Positions 23,961-37,011 of a stretch of 64,000 nt of DNA are shown here, one piece after another. Source of the stretch: Astropecten irregularis (Eukaryota > Echinodermata > Asteroidea > Paxillosida > Astropectinidae); contig OZ020254.1 in NCBI GenBank assembly GCA_963971285.1, positions 14,290,932-14,354,931 on the forward strand, written 5' to 3'. The notes beneath the pieces were generated by a model. That model had not been told where the DNA came from. It made no database searches and saw only the letters and a list, made by a program, of their open reading frames with translations. Each line of letters opens with the position of its first letter. Within the stretch, counting starts at the first letter, position 1. The translations under genes were made by a program, and so were the position numbers.

Positions 23961-26354
23961 AATTATTTTTTAGATAGAACTTGGGGAAGAGAGGGAGATG
24001 GAGAATAGAGAAATAGAAAAAATCATATTATCAATGTAAATGAGTGATCACGGGGGGGGGGGGGGGGGGGGGGGATACAAATGATGTTTGTGTTTGTGGG
24101 TGACATTAGATTTTTGTAGCAACTGTTCCCCCTTTGACTATGGATACATGATGGAATGGACACTTTTCCATTGGGTGGGGTTTTTACCCAGTTGCAATGG
24201 GTTGAAAAATGGCCGAAGGGTTAAACTTGACCTTTTATTTATAATTACATGTACAAACTGTGTAATTGTAGCTGCTGGTGAATTTGAACTGCACGCTATT
24301 TTGGAGTTTGCCATTCTGTAATCATTATTCCCCAGATACTGGATACTATTAATTATTTCCTCCACCGTGGAGACAAGGCCAAATGGAAACGTTAGTCTTG
24401 ATCAAGGCGATATTAATCCCAATCTTCCTGTGCAACTTTCTCCTCTGTGAAATGATGTCATCTGAATACATCTGATGTGCATTTCAGCCATTGAAAATGT
24501 GCTACATGTTCACTCATATCAGAACCTTTATTCGTCATTTTGGCATGATGATAGTTTTATGGCTAAGAGCTATGATACGCATTTTAAAGAAATGGATAAT
24601 TGGAATAAATGCTCTCTTAAACAAATGTGTACAAAAACCCCAAACCAACAAGTCTGGTGATGTACTATTCCTTGAACAAATAAGCTAAATTCAAATGACA
24701 GCTATGCGTAAAATACATTTGAACAGATTGATGGCAAAATGACATCATTTTAACAATGTTTTGAAATGCACTACTTAATATGAATGTCATCATATTCTTA
24801 TTTATTAACCTCTAATCAGAGATTCAGAGGAAACACATATTTCTGTCACTGGATGAATAAAATAAAACAACAACAAAACAATTTCTACTCAGATGTTTTG
24901 AGTGGAAGATGTTGTCGCTGGACAATATTTGTTGTCTCATGTGGAGAATGAGACACCTGCCGTGTGTTGTAAGGAAGTCCTGAGAAACGGTTTGGAGGAT
25001 GCATTAAGCTGCAAGGAAGAACATCTTTTATCAATCAGCATGCACAGCCCGATTGTATAATTCCTGTGCAGCCAAGAGGTTTAGCTTTTCAGGATGTAAA
25101 ACTCACTTAATTCCCAGTGAACATTATAACCCTCATTCCCTCCCTCCCCTCCCTTCCACGCAGCCAGCCAGCCAGCTATGGTGTGATCTGCATCTGACAG
25201 GTGCTATCTGAGGCCATGCAGTCCAAATATTCCAATCAGGATTCATTCTAATGCAGTTAGTATTGAGATCTAATCTCAACAGCACATACAAAATGGCAAA
25301 CATGTTATCTGTATGTCATCAGCCCATGTACAGTACATGTATGACAGGTTTTGACCAATACAATTCTACAGTCTAATGCCCAAGTAGGAATAGCCTTTGG
25401 TTCTCTGTGTAAATACTTTCCTTATTAACAGGTCTTTCAATGTCATTATTTTTATTTTGTTAGCACATTCAAGTGTTTGAGTGAGGCATTAGGATGGAGA
25501 GAAGGAAGTCCTGACCCAGGCCCCATCTTGCATTTGTGTTTGTTGATTGGCTCAGTTTGTTAAAAAACTTGAATGAGTTGTTTTTGTTACACTTTTGGCC
25601 CAATTAGGGCCTACTGTCACACTAAAATAATCAGGATATTAGAATTTTGTTTTTAAGTTAATCTAGAATGAGAACCTGTCTTCTTTGAAAAAAAGGATCC
25701 AACAAAATTAGCAATCTGGGACGTATGTGTACACTCTCCCTCTCCGTCAAGCACTTTAAGGGTCACCTCTACTCTAAAAGTAGCGTCTATTTTTGTGCAA
25801 GGTGTATATATGGGGGAGGGGGGGGGGGGGGGGCTTTGAAATTGTGTAAATGAAAACCATATAAATACATTTTAAAAAGACTGAATGATTTCAACCATGG
25901 TTAAACAGGTTGTTTGTATACATAGAGAGGTCTGGCTGCGGTCTCCCCCTTTGTGCCATTGTTCCCTTGTTGTTCTTTCCTTGATTTCTGTTGTTGCGCC
26001 TTTCTTGGTCGTATTTTCTGAGCCAGGTTGTGTACATATCCCCAAGATTACCTTTGGTCCAAGAAAAACACACTCCCGGAAAGACTTAATAAAAGGGACA
26101 CGAAAATGTTAGATATTTAAGGATCTGACAATGGAATTACACGTTCTGGTTGGAGACTGTACATGAAGTTTGATAGAAGGCAATAGTTCATAGGACTGTG
26201 AGTGCATGTACATGTACCAGTGTTGTTCAGCACTGTGACTCTAGTGGGATACCGGTTTGCTAGTGTTGATAATGACACTGAGAATGATTACCAGAATATG
26301 AAATGCCCAGAGGCTGTGCATGAGAAACATTCAATTAAGTCACTTAACGTGTAG

Positions 26355-26450
26355 TGCCGGTGAGAAATACCTCATAGGTGGGAATTGAACCCAAGCCCTT
26401 CTAGTCTACATGTCTTTTTCAGACCACCCTGGCGGGCGGTGGTCAGCTAA
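26355..26450 (-). mobile_element. Possible tRNA-derived SINE fragment
   Basis: The - strand has cttgggttcaattcccacc with a good B box (ggttcaattcc, within 26380-26392). It is preceded by a weak A-box-like stretch. No acceptor stem was found. It is not similar to the SINE family at 2.9 and 32.2 kb outside the B box. Confidence 0.4.
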
Positions 26451-27173
26451 CAATTTGAATTCTGTACAGTGGCAGCAACCACAGTGGTCTAATTTAGTTT
26501 CAGACCCTTTTCTGTTGTTGCACACAATTCAGCCAGCCAAAACCTCCAGATAAACTGAAATTGCAACAATTCATTTTCTTCGCTTACCCGTACTTAATCA
26601 CCATTTCCTGTGCTTTCATCTACAATAGGTCGTATCTATCATTTTGATGGAGTTTATAGTGCAACCTTAATTCAACAAATGAATCTATTCACAGCACACA
26701 AGGGTTTGAATGCTATCGTGTTGTCCTAGCTGTAAAGTTGCCCACTGACAAATTTGTTGGTGTCATATGTGTGGGTTGTTTTCACACTAAGATACTGTTG
26801 GATACAGTCTTTTGGAATCACATTCTCAGCCTCATTGATTTGTTTATGGTTTGTGTTTGTCATGGAGATCAGATCCTGCTTTCCTATGACCACACAATTT
26901 CTGGATATCACTTCCGGATTGTTAGTTAGTGGTGACTTTGTTGTTGTTTGCATCATTTATTGTCAGTTACTACCAATCAATCATAACAGTCAACAGTTGT
27001 CATTCCATCGTCCATCAGTTTTGCTGGCCTTTTGTTGTTGGTGACTCATCAGTCAGTCAATCTACGTGTATTAATGATTGGTAATTGGTACGGACTGATC
27101 CTTAGAAGCATTGCAAATTGGCCAAATGTCACTCCCAGCACTGACCTGTATAGAATCCTGAGACCAGGGGTCG

Positions 27174-27307
27174 ATTTCACCAAACTCATCATAACTTACT
27201 ACCAATCACAGGACTTGAGATGCACTGCAGCCCTATGTAGGATACGATGGGTTTTTCTTCGTAACTCAAGTTACGATCGACCGTAGGGCTTTTTGAAATC
27301 GACCCCA
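27174..27307 (-). mobile_element. MITE family A, copy 3 (opposite orientation)
   Basis: It begins caggggtcgatttcac and ends gaaatcgaccccag. The reverse complement of its interior aligns with copy 1 (cgatcgtaac.tgagttacgaa, aacccatcgta, agggctgca.tgcatc, gtagtaagtta). Confidence 0.85.
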
Positions 27308-30300
27308 GACACCCTAAACTATGTGGAAGGATTTAAAACCAGCCCAACTTGGATGGTACAAAGTCCAAAAAATTGATCCCATGGGAGTGTTTGCACTTCA
27401 ACAGCTTGTTGAAACTAAATAAAAGTCTACAGAGGTTCTGGGTGACAATTCAGTGTAACATGAATACAAACAATTTTACAAGTACTTCTTTGACATGATT
27501 TGACATGATTTGAAATTGACAGTTCTCGATCCTTGATCTTGATCCCTTATTCATTTTGTCAATTACGCACGAGCAGTCTGAAGATTTACGGGTCCGATGG
27601 TCTCAAATTCTCTAGCAGTGATTCATTCATTTTCAGAAATAAAGTCTCTATTGCCATGAGAGATCATTGTTAAGGAAACAGTGACACACATTGTAATTAT
27701 GTAGAAACTGCTTAGCATTTCAGCATTAAAAACAAGAATTGAAAGAAGTAGAACTTCCGGACAAAAAGTTACTGTTACACTTAGATATAAATACCTGTGT
27801 AGTGAAATTGCAAGGCATTCTTTGAGAACAGTCACTCCGTTCCTATGTTAACCGCAAAATTTCACACCTTCTCCCCCTTCCTTTCATATCTGGTGCAATC
27901 TAAATTGACAGGCGCAACAATGACATTTGGGCTATTAAATGTATTGGCATTTTGACTGGTATTTTGAATAACCGGTATTTTTGGAGTTGTTGTTTGCGAT
28001 AACAATACCTTGTCCCTGACCGTTTATACTGGGACCACAATCCCTAGCTAATGTCTACTGTGTGTTGACTGTACTATGGGGGCTTGTTAATGCCCTCTAA
28101 AACGTTGTAAGTTCACTGACCAGATATTTCATTATAAGCAGAGCTATTAAGTGTATCAGACATTTTGAGAACATACATTGTGAATGATGCGTAAACTGCC
28201 ACTGCCCAAATAGACTTGAAACTTTCAGTCTTTCTTTTCTTTTTCCTTTTTTTTGTGGGGGGGGGGTAGGAGTTTGCAATTACATAGCATGACATGTTCG
28301 CAACATTTGTAAGTAATTTAGAATAATTATTCTTGTTCTTTTGTTTTTGTTTCATGTAAGTATGCCCTTGATGGAATAATTTATTGGAATAAAACAATTT
28401 CTATAATTGACAAGTTGTACATACAGGATGAATTGTAGCACAGACCACAATGCCATAATGGATAATGAGATCGTTACTCAGCACTGAAGCAGCTGTGAAA
28501 GGGCTGTCCAGTTTATTACCTCAGTACAAGCTCAAGTAACGTAGGGGCGTAAAGCAACTTCACTTTCTGTTCCAAAAATATCGACTTTATCCCTGAACAA
28601 TATCTCATCCATATGACAGTAGGACAGCGAGATGATGGCTTGAGCAAATAACGTAAGTCCGTTCAGGAGATTTTGAATGATGTAGATCAGCAGAATGTTA
28701 TTATTGAATAACTGGACCTGAGTGAGCAGGTATTGACTGTCCCACTGTTGGGTGTTGATGAATCATATAGTTCTTCTACAAGCACCAGTACAAGCACCAG
28801 TACACACTTTAAATAACACAATATAATCCAGATCCAAACTATTTTCTGCTGTGATACATGTACCTTCTGTCCCTGTTTGTGCAAAGCTTGCAAAGAACCC
28901 ACCCCAAAAAATGTTTTAAGACACTATGCTGTTCACATTCTGTTTTCTAACTTTTCAAAAAACTTGTATGAAATTCTTGGATTCCAATGGATAATATTTG
29001 AACTTAAAATATTGTTTCTTTAAAATTTTTACCCACAAATATTTATCAATGCCTTATTTTTTGTTTTCTGTTTGTGATCAAGAAGCCTGGTATAATTTCA
29101 AAAGTAGCTGTCAGTAATCAATCCTACTTCTCATTTGCAATGAAAGGTAGGTTATATTCGCTGAACTGGTGCCAATTTCTTTGTAGTCCAGGATTTATTT
29201 CTTCCGCAGCTGCTGAGGTTGGGAATGTACATAATGTGTGGGCGGGCAGTCAGGCAGCAACTTTTAAAGCTCTTGTCACTGGCGTAGGCAACCCCAAAAT
29301 GGTCTGGATTAATTAATCAGTCCTGGGATGTTGTCATTTTGACAGATACAGTATTTTGCCTCAGTGTCAACCCACAAAATTGGCCCCGGGTGCCTGGTAT
29401 TGAGACCAGGTTTTGAGGTGTTTTTTTTTCAGGGGGAGGGGGGGGGGGGGTGTTGTCGCTATAGTCCATAAAAAAGGGGAAAGGAGGGTTTGGATTTTGG
29501 CCTCTATTTTAGGTTTTTTAAAAGTAACCTCTCGGTCAAACAATAAATTCAAGGAATTATTCAGCTGGAAAATATTGATGAAATGTTGTTATTGCCGGAT
29601 GGAAGGAGGAAAGCATTGAGGCTTCAATAATTGGGAACATTTAACTTCACCTTTGTGTGGTTGTACGTAGGGTTTTTTCCTCTCTCTTTTTCCTCTTTCT
29701 TGTATATGGTAGCTATTTATCAACCACAAATGGGTTAAGCGCCATTGGCAAAAAATAGTGTGTGTCACTGACCGGCTACAGTGTATGAAGTAAAGTACCT
29801 TTTTCTTGTCTTTTTTGAAGGTGGAAAGGTAGGCATTTTCTATGCATGTATTTTATTGACTTTTGATTTTTGGGTGAAGCAGTACTTAGTTATCAAGTCA
29901 TTTTTTGAAATTGTTGAGCACTGTATTAAACAGAACCATGCTAATGTTTGGGGAGGGTTTGCATCTTATTCCTTAATTACTTTATAGTGAAAACTGCTGT
30001 CTATGGAATGAATTCAAGTTTCTCTCGTGCACAGAAAAATTGAATCTGTCGAGAATTTTTTTTCTGAAATTGTTCCAATGACGAATTGAATTTTGCAGTT
30101 AGTTGGAGTAGGTAATGGGTCTAAGTGCAGTCTTGAGTAAGGTGCATTGTCTCTAGTTGCTTCTCTCTGCCAGGGGAGTGGATGATGTACCCATCAGGGT
30201 GATAGTTATTGATAAGAATCAATCTGCACACTTCCACGTTCCAAAACGTGGCCGTCTGTGTCTACTTCTCCAACATGCAGGTGTGTGAACATACTCAATG

Positions 30301-32201
30301 TACGTTCAGCGCAGAGAGCTTCGGTTTCAATGTGGATATGCACAGATTATAGCTTCCAGGAAGGTGAGATGGTCTGAGGAATGCTTTCAGAGGTTTGATG
30401 AGCCAGAGTATCAAGTGACAGTCACGTCATGAGCGCTGTTAATACAAATGGATGTGCACAATAATCATAATTTTTCTGAGATTTGTTCTGTGCTATGATT
30501 AAAGATTTTAGGAAAAAGGTTTGGTCTACACTATTTTACCCCTTTAGCACGTTTCAATTACTAATGTATTAATTTTGATTAATTGGAATGATTTAATGTT
30601 TGTATTAAAGTGTTGAGTAGTCTCCCAATACTCCAATTCCCAAGAACTTGCCTTCAGTTTGTGGTGTAGCTATCCAATTAGGCGTGGCCCCTCCCTTCAT
30701 CCATGTCATAAATCCAGGTTTAAGCCTGATCTCCTCCAGAAATTGATCCCCGGGGATTACAGGAACTGCCAAGAAGTGTTCCTCCCCAGGAAGTGTCCTC
30801 CCAAACTCCTTTCAGACGTCGAGCATTGTGCGGTTTTGTTTTGGGATTTTTTTGTTGCTACACCCGTCTCTTTCCGTAATTACGCTCTTCTGGACCCCCT
30901 CCCTTGTTCCCTTTGCCCTGGATCATTTGGCCGGTAGCTACCCTTGTGCTCTTAGGATGACCCCCTTGCCCCTTCTGCAAGTCCTGGGCTATCATCCCTC
31001 ATCCAGGGCCTAATAATAAGGGTAAAGAGATATAAAACAAAATGCCCACTAGACATCCTGTGAAATTACTGCATGGTCCCCAGCCCCTGATGCAGTATGT
31101 CAGTATTGGCCACTCGCTCCTAATCTCCTTGTCAAACTTCATTTCTCCTCCCTTTTGCTGAGGGTTGGAGGGAGGGGGCACCTTTTGGATTGGATGCAAC
31201 AGCTGTCCTGCAATTGGGCTTGCCAGAGCGGCTTATCAGCCTTGTTCTAGTGGACAGAATAAGGCCATGTTTATAGCAACCATGTGGCTATAGCTAAGGC
31301 TGTGTTCCTTGCTGCACAATGTGCGAGAATAAAGACCATTAAGCAGCTGTATGAAGTAGCATTCTTGCCAGTGTGTGTTCTGGTCCTCCTTCATCAAGTG
31401 AAGCTGTATCAGGCTGGTGTAGTATTAAGATGTCCTGGTCTATTGTCACAACATGTCTGTGTCCAAGGGGTTTAACTGACTCACTTGTGTCTTGATAAGA
31501 TTCCCCTGTGCTGAGTGTTTGTTAGCTGGGGTTGTCTCCTTGTTTATCTGCGCATCAGTTTGACGATTGATTCATTGTTTAGATTCTTTATTCAGTGTTT
31601 CCTGGTGCCTAGAATCCTAACTGCATGGGACTTGATTGGGGAGGGTTCATTCTCAAATCCTTCCAAATGAAAAGATATTCACATAGCTAACATTGGATAG
31701 GTTCCTCAGAATTCTCCAAAATTAATTAGGATTCCCTAGGTTGTTTGTTTGTTTGTTTGTTATAGTTTAGAATAGTCTTGAATGACTTAATGATGTACAA
31801 TGTACCTTGATCACTTACAATGCTTCTGAAGACCAACTCTTCTTTCTCGTGGTGGTTTAAGAATGTGCGAAGAGCATTCCTTGCTGCTAAAATCCTTCAA
31901 GATTTTCCAGAACCAACAAATTAAATGAATATCATTTTCAAATAAGATTGATAAAACATCATGTCCCAGCTGCCTTGATGACTTGAAGATTCTTCATATT
32001 TTCAATGACAAGGATCGTTTTGTAAAACTGACTCAATTAATTAATTAATATTGATACAGGTGTAGGTATTTCGGTTCAGTCCTCAAAACTCCTCCAAAAT
32101 CTTAGGAAGAGTTTGTTGAAGAGTTTTGTAGGAAAGTAATACATGTGTAGTGTGAAATAATTACCTGTGTTTTGATCAGCGGTAAAGCCATTTCACATAC
32201 T

Positions 32202-32350
32202 GAGCGGCTGCCTCTAAAATACTGGTACGGTATCCTAGTGGTTGCTCGTTCGAATCCCGCTCCAGTCAATTTTTCTTTGTTCACTTTTCAATGACTTCAA
32301 ATTAACCCAGTCAGTTTCCCTTGTGGTTATTTGTTGAATATATATATTTT
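32202..32350 (+). mobile_element. tRNA-derived SINE, copy 2
   Basis: The head runs from gagcgg (32202-32207) to ccgctc (32257-32262), which pair as a short acceptor stem, and contains the B box gttcgaatccc. The body reads caatttttctttgttcac...aatgacttcaaatt...cagtcagtttcccttgtggttatttg, then an AT-rich tail. This is the most complete copy in the window; parts recur at 2860-2968, 3154-3205 and 62724-62789. Confidence 0.75.
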
Positions 32351-32868
32351 GTTCAAATGTCATTAACCTTTCTCTGAAGACGACCTCACAATATGGATAG
32401 GACCACTGAATGTCTGATCACATGGTCATTACCCCACTGGGAACATTTGTATTTCACAAAGACAGTGTGGCTATGTTGGCCAACTTCATTGTGACGTTAC
32501 AGTCAGTCAGGGGGTTTGTATTGGAGGAGTCTGTTCTACGAATCTTTGAGGGATGTGGCTTTGACTGAGTGTGAAACTATGTAGTCCCAGCAGTGTGTGG
32601 CGGAATGGGAAGGGAATGATTGATTTTCAAGACGTTTGTCTCCCAAAAGCAAAACAATCAGTTGTTGGTTGTTGTTTTTTTGGTCAGTTTTTACCACAGA
32701 TGTGCCCTTGTAGTGATGTACAGAATGAGTGGGAAAGTCCCCTGATGTCATTAGCCTGTGTGGATTATTCAGAGTCAAAGACTTACTCCACGGACTGGGA
32801 GGAAGGTCGTTCCTCCCATTTTATAGCATACCTGTTAAGCAGCCTATATTTGCTAAGCATCAAAAGAG

Positions 32869-32945
32869 TTTTAATAATAAATAATAAAGACATTTATAAT
32901 GCGCAACATATCCACCCAAGGGTGCTCAAGGCGCTTACAGTAACA
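32869..32945 (-). mobile_element. LINE/SINE-type 3' end with TTATTATT tail
   Basis: The - strand reads gtaagcgccttgagcacccttgggtggatatgttgcgcattataaatgtctttattatttattatt. The gcgc...ataaatg motif plus a simple tail is the same kind of end as at 11885. The 5' boundary is not visible. Confidence 0.55.
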
Positions 32946-33525
32946 AAAGAAAATGCAACAAATCTAGAATGCAATTCTCATCAGGTGTTTTGTTCTTGGA
33001 TAGCGCAGCTCACCAACCAAAATGCCATGTGGTGTGTCAATGGCTTGTTGACTGGTTCTCGGCTGAATTTTGCTTGGCATGTCAATTTGCTTATTCTACA
33101 AATGACCCACTTGCAATGAAAGATCTTCGGAATGGTTTCTGGTTTCAAGGGAGGAAAAGAGAGAAGACACCCCACAGTGTCTTGCCACTGGAAAAGCTTT
33201 TACTCTAGGAGAATAGTTCAATCATTCAATGGCACTTTACTAAGTGCCCATTTTATAGCTAGAACTTACTTTAAATTGGAAAAATATTATTACCTAATAA
33301 ACATAGAAATGTAAATCAGTGTTAAGTAGGCCTACATATTGGAGTCATAATGAAGTATGATAAAATTTAACAAAATGAAATTGTGCAATTTGAAAGAGAT
33401 AGGAAAGAATGTTATGGCTTTTTGGCAGTTGAGACAGTTTGACTGGTATGTCAGTCCACATTCTCCAAGAATGCTTGGTTATTGGGTTTTTCTCTAATTG
33501 AATACACATATGCTTGTTTCCACAG

Positions 33526-33594
33526 GGACACGTGAATGGCACAGCAACAGCCAAAGGGGACAGCAAAACCAAGACCAAAGCAACCAAGAAAACA
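33526..33594 (+). CDS. NPM1-like: Exon 6: Lys/Thr-rich basic linker
   Basis: The acceptor is cttgtttccacag and the donor is ACA|gtaagt, a consensus donor. The exon has 23 codons, phase 0 on both sides. The product is GHVNGTATAKGDSKTKTKATKKT: low-complexity, basic, rich in Thr/Lys/Ala, like the NPM1 linker between the acidic tract and the C-terminal domain. It lies 23 kb downstream of the previous exon. Phase, strand, composition and strong splice sites together support assignment to the same gene. Confidence 0.87.
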
Positions 33595-34035
33595 GTAAGT
33601 ACCCATGCCTCGTCCTTTTCCTCCTTTCTTATTTCAGAGTGTTAAGTGAATGGAAGCTATGACACTGTCTTTTTCTTGGAATTAAGTGCATGTTAAGCTT
33701 TGCACCATTGTTGGTGCGCGCAGTGGTTAAAACTATTGGAAGTGGACAGGCACTGTCTCGTTCTGAGAATCAACTGTTCAATGTGCGCTGTTGTCAACGA
33801 GTCTGGGTGAAAATAAGTGAAAGGGGCAGTAGCTTGTCTTGCATCCTGAACCCACAGCAGAAAAAACTGGACTTGAGAGCTGGGGGCAGTCTGGGGCAGC
33901 TTGAGGAATGGATGGCAAGGTTGTTGCAGGTGCTGTCAGGGTCAGTGCCTAGGTGAAGGTTCAAATAGTTGATTTCATTCTAAAGCCTGGTTTATACTTC
34001 CTTTGGAATGCCTGGGTGCAAAGCAGAATTGACGT

Positions 34036-34178
34036 CAATAGCGTTCCGCACTAATGACGTCACACCACGCGCGACGTGCACAAATTAATACTTCCACTCA
34101 CCACACGTTTGCATGGCCACGTTGCAATGTTTGTCTGAGGTTCGGTGCTATTTTTAGCGCAAGTGCGCAGTGCTATAC
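34036..34178 (+). mobile_element. MITE family D, solo copy
   Basis: It starts caatagcgttccgcactaatgacgtcacac and ends caatgtttgtctgagg...tatttttagcgcaagtgcgcagtgctat. The same ends and subterminal words form the inner element at 35817-35990. It lies in a longer inverted-repeat-rich stretch (gacgtca motifs to 34260). Confidence 0.7.
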
Positions 34179-35570
34179 TGGACGTTTGCAACAAATGCTT
34201 GCACAAAGTTAGGAACATTTCAACTTGTTCAGTGCAAATTTATGACGTCACAATTTGCAGCTCGTCGTATTTTGCAGAAAGCGTTCTTAACACCTTAATT
34301 TGAAGAGCAATCCTGAATGAGCCCTCATTTGTGGAGGTTTTGCAGTACCTACATGTACAAATATACCATAGCATTATTAGATTGGACAACATGTGAATAT
34401 TTATAGACGGTTTTCAAATTGTTGAATATGTCCTATAGGATTGGAACTGTCTTGGTGTGCATATGATTCTGCTGTCCCGACCAGTGTGCTAGAGTCATTA
34501 TCCACTGGGCGCCCCCCCCCCCCCCCCCCCCCCTGCTTTTCTAATCCCTCTTCCCTCAGTGGCCTATACTGTAATTGCTCGGGGGTATTTCAAGGAAGCA
34601 TTCTTGATATCCCCCCCCTCCCTCAGATTCACTGAGTTGTCCTGGAGGAGGGGGTCAGGAATGACAAGGTGCCAAAGACTCCTGGGACAAAGAAAAGAAA
34701 CGAGCAGGAGAAAGTCCAATTGGTGTCTCAGACAGTGGGCCCCGGGGCCGCAGGGAAAATTGTGCATCTAGTAGTCCAGCGATCGACCGTGTCAGATTTT
34801 GGGGGTCTCCATACTTGATGCGGATTTCCCTGAACTAGTTTCCTCCCTCCCTCCTAACGCCGGTCAAGAGTTCAAGTTTTTCAGGTGTTGCTCCCCTCTG
34901 TGTCAGCTTGCTGCTTTCAGATAGCCACTTGGGTTCATCTGGAGTATAAATCGGTCTCTACATGCATCAGGCCTCAATTTGTTAAACTCTTACTTATGGT
35001 AAACTTAGAATCATAAAGTAAAGTAATAGGGTTTGCGGTAACACCATGTGACATATATTTATCTTCTAAGTGGGTATGGGGTGGCTCTGAAAAGAGCCGG
35101 TTAACTCGACGTTATGGCCAGTATGCTCTGGCCGTCTTCAAGAGAATAACATACTAAATCCAATTTCAGATATTGGGAAAATTTTCAATTGCATGCCTGT
35201 TCATATCCTGAATGAGAGGAATGAATGATTGTAAATACAGAATCCTGTGAGGAGCAGCAACCACCGTGTAATAAGGACCTCATGTTGTCTAGTTGTCTCA
35301 GTGTAATATGTGTACTTTGTACTCAAATCCCAAACATCTGATCAGTCCAACCACTGGACACACTTCTGATCTTTCCAAGTTGGTGCAGTGGCCCTTTTAA
35401 GGCTGCACGATAATTATTTGGGCCTTGAATTGATATATGCATCTGTGGTACTTGCTGCAACTGCATGTCACAGACTTGTGTTGTAGTTCATAAATTTAAT
35501 AATCCACAGCTGTTAAAAAAGCAAAAAACAAAAACAAATATGTAAATTCCATGTTTGAATTAATCAACAG

Positions 35571-35767
35571 TAGGGAGCTTTAGATTTTCACGTTGACTTT
35601 GTTGACTGATATGTGAAAACGTCATGCCGAGTCTTTGCGCATGCGTCAAGTCGTCACCAACGTTGTCCCAGTGAGTTGAGGATGCACAAAGTATGGTTTT
35701 GATGTTCAGCACGACGTTGTGGTCGACGTGAACGATGTTCACGTTCACACCAATCTAAAGCTCCCTA
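35571..35767. mobile_element. MITE with TA-flanked 16-bp TIRs
   Basis: tagggagctttagatt (35571-35586) and aatctaaagctcccta (35752-35767) are exact complements. If the outer TA pairs are the target duplication, the element fits a Tc1/mariner-type MITE. It abuts the next element with no spacer. Confidence 0.8.
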
Positions 35768-36050
35768 ATGGGAGACTTTGGAGAACTGGTCTTCAAGTCA
35801 ACAGTGTATGTGCATGCAATAGCGCTCCGCACTAATGACGTCACACAATCCCCGGATGTCAGACAAACATTGACTCACACACGTAGTATACATGCAACGC
35901 GCACACCCGGCCCACGCACCCCCGTGTGAATGGTTGCAATGTTTGTCTGAGGTCCGTTGCTATTTTTAGCGCAAGTGCGGAGCGCTATTGTGTTGTTTTG
36001 CGCGTGCGTGCGCTGTTGACTTGAAAACCAGTTCTCCAAAGTCTCCCATT
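35767..36050. mobile_element. MITE family E, long copy, carrying a nested family D element
   Basis: The outer arms aatgggagactttggagaactggtcttcaagtcaacag and its near-complement ending gtctcccatt (36050) match the ends of the 146-bp element at 37179-37324. The interior 35817-35990 has its own exact 16-bp TIRs (caatagcgctccgcac and gtgcggagcgctattg) and a solo relative at 34036, so it is a nested insertion. Confidence 0.8.
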
Positions 36051-37011
36051 GCGATTTACTTCTGAATTGAGATGGGAAAGAGTTTTCCAACGGTGTAGGA
36101 CACTTGGGATGCTATCTCCCTCTGTGCGTTGGAAACCCTAACGATTCAAGAGAATTTTATAAGGATGTTTATTATGCAACAGAGTATTGTCCATTGAAGA
36201 CAATTTCCTCTCACACTGTGACGTCAATTTCCATTGGTCTGGTTACATCTCGCAGGACAAATTCCCATTTTGTCAGGCATTCAATTCCATTACTGTCTAT
36301 TTTTATTTCAAGGATGGCCTACATTATTAAATGTCAATGATGAAGAGGGTCCAGTCCCAAAAATATTGGATACAATTCTTTTATTTGTTTCTTTGAGGAA
36401 TACTGTAGTTTAATTAAAAATAATTGCAGCAGGTAGCAGCGCATGAGTGTCTTTGAGAGTTGCTTAGCCCAGCGAAGACCGTCACCAGTAGATCCTGATA
36501 ACCAGCTGGGATATCTTAGAGAGGCTCTTAGAGAATGTGTTCCTGTACTCTGAATGGTGTCTGACCTGAATACTTTTCACTAGACGATTATTTCCCTTTG
36601 CCATCTTTAAAGGGAGCATATAGGATTTGCGAAGATGTGTGTTTTGGCTGAATTTGGTACTTAAACAGAAGTGAAGGTCTTAAACTTCTGAAACAGACAT
36701 TGTTTCATGTACCCTTTTTATGCTTTGTTCATCTGGATAGCAGAAATACTACCGAAATAATCTTGCCCCCCCTCCGAATCCTTCACGGTTACACCACGCT
36801 TTCGAAATGCTTAGCTTAGTATTATCGTTCGGACGAACGATCTTTTTAAAAGACACTAAATCTTGATTTTCTTGAAAAACCCAGCATCTGATGAACCAAG
36901 ATTTCCCATGGTGACTGATTGCACTGTTTGCGACCTGTTGAGTCAATTTTCTGTCTCAAACTCAATATTTTTTTCCAGAGGCCTTGCAAATCCTGTACAC
37001 TGCCTTTAAAG

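Larger units (their letters stand above)
10351..33525 (+). other. NPM1-like: 23-kb intron between exons 5 and 6
   Basis: The intron is bounded by gtaagg at the left and ttccacag at the right. No further exon is supported inside it. One 63-base cryptic exon at 12839-12901 has usable splice sites but no family-like content. The intron holds several transposable-element copies, listed separately, separated by unique-looking AT-rich sequence. No ORF on either strand shows recognisable protein similarity. Nothing identifiable was seen from about 27900 to 32150 apart from short homopolymers. Confidence 0.75.

Noticed and set aside
32571-33119. 182-codon ORF, + strand.
   Set aside because: It runs through the LINE/SINE-type 3' end at 32869-32945 and has no recognisable domain; likely chance.
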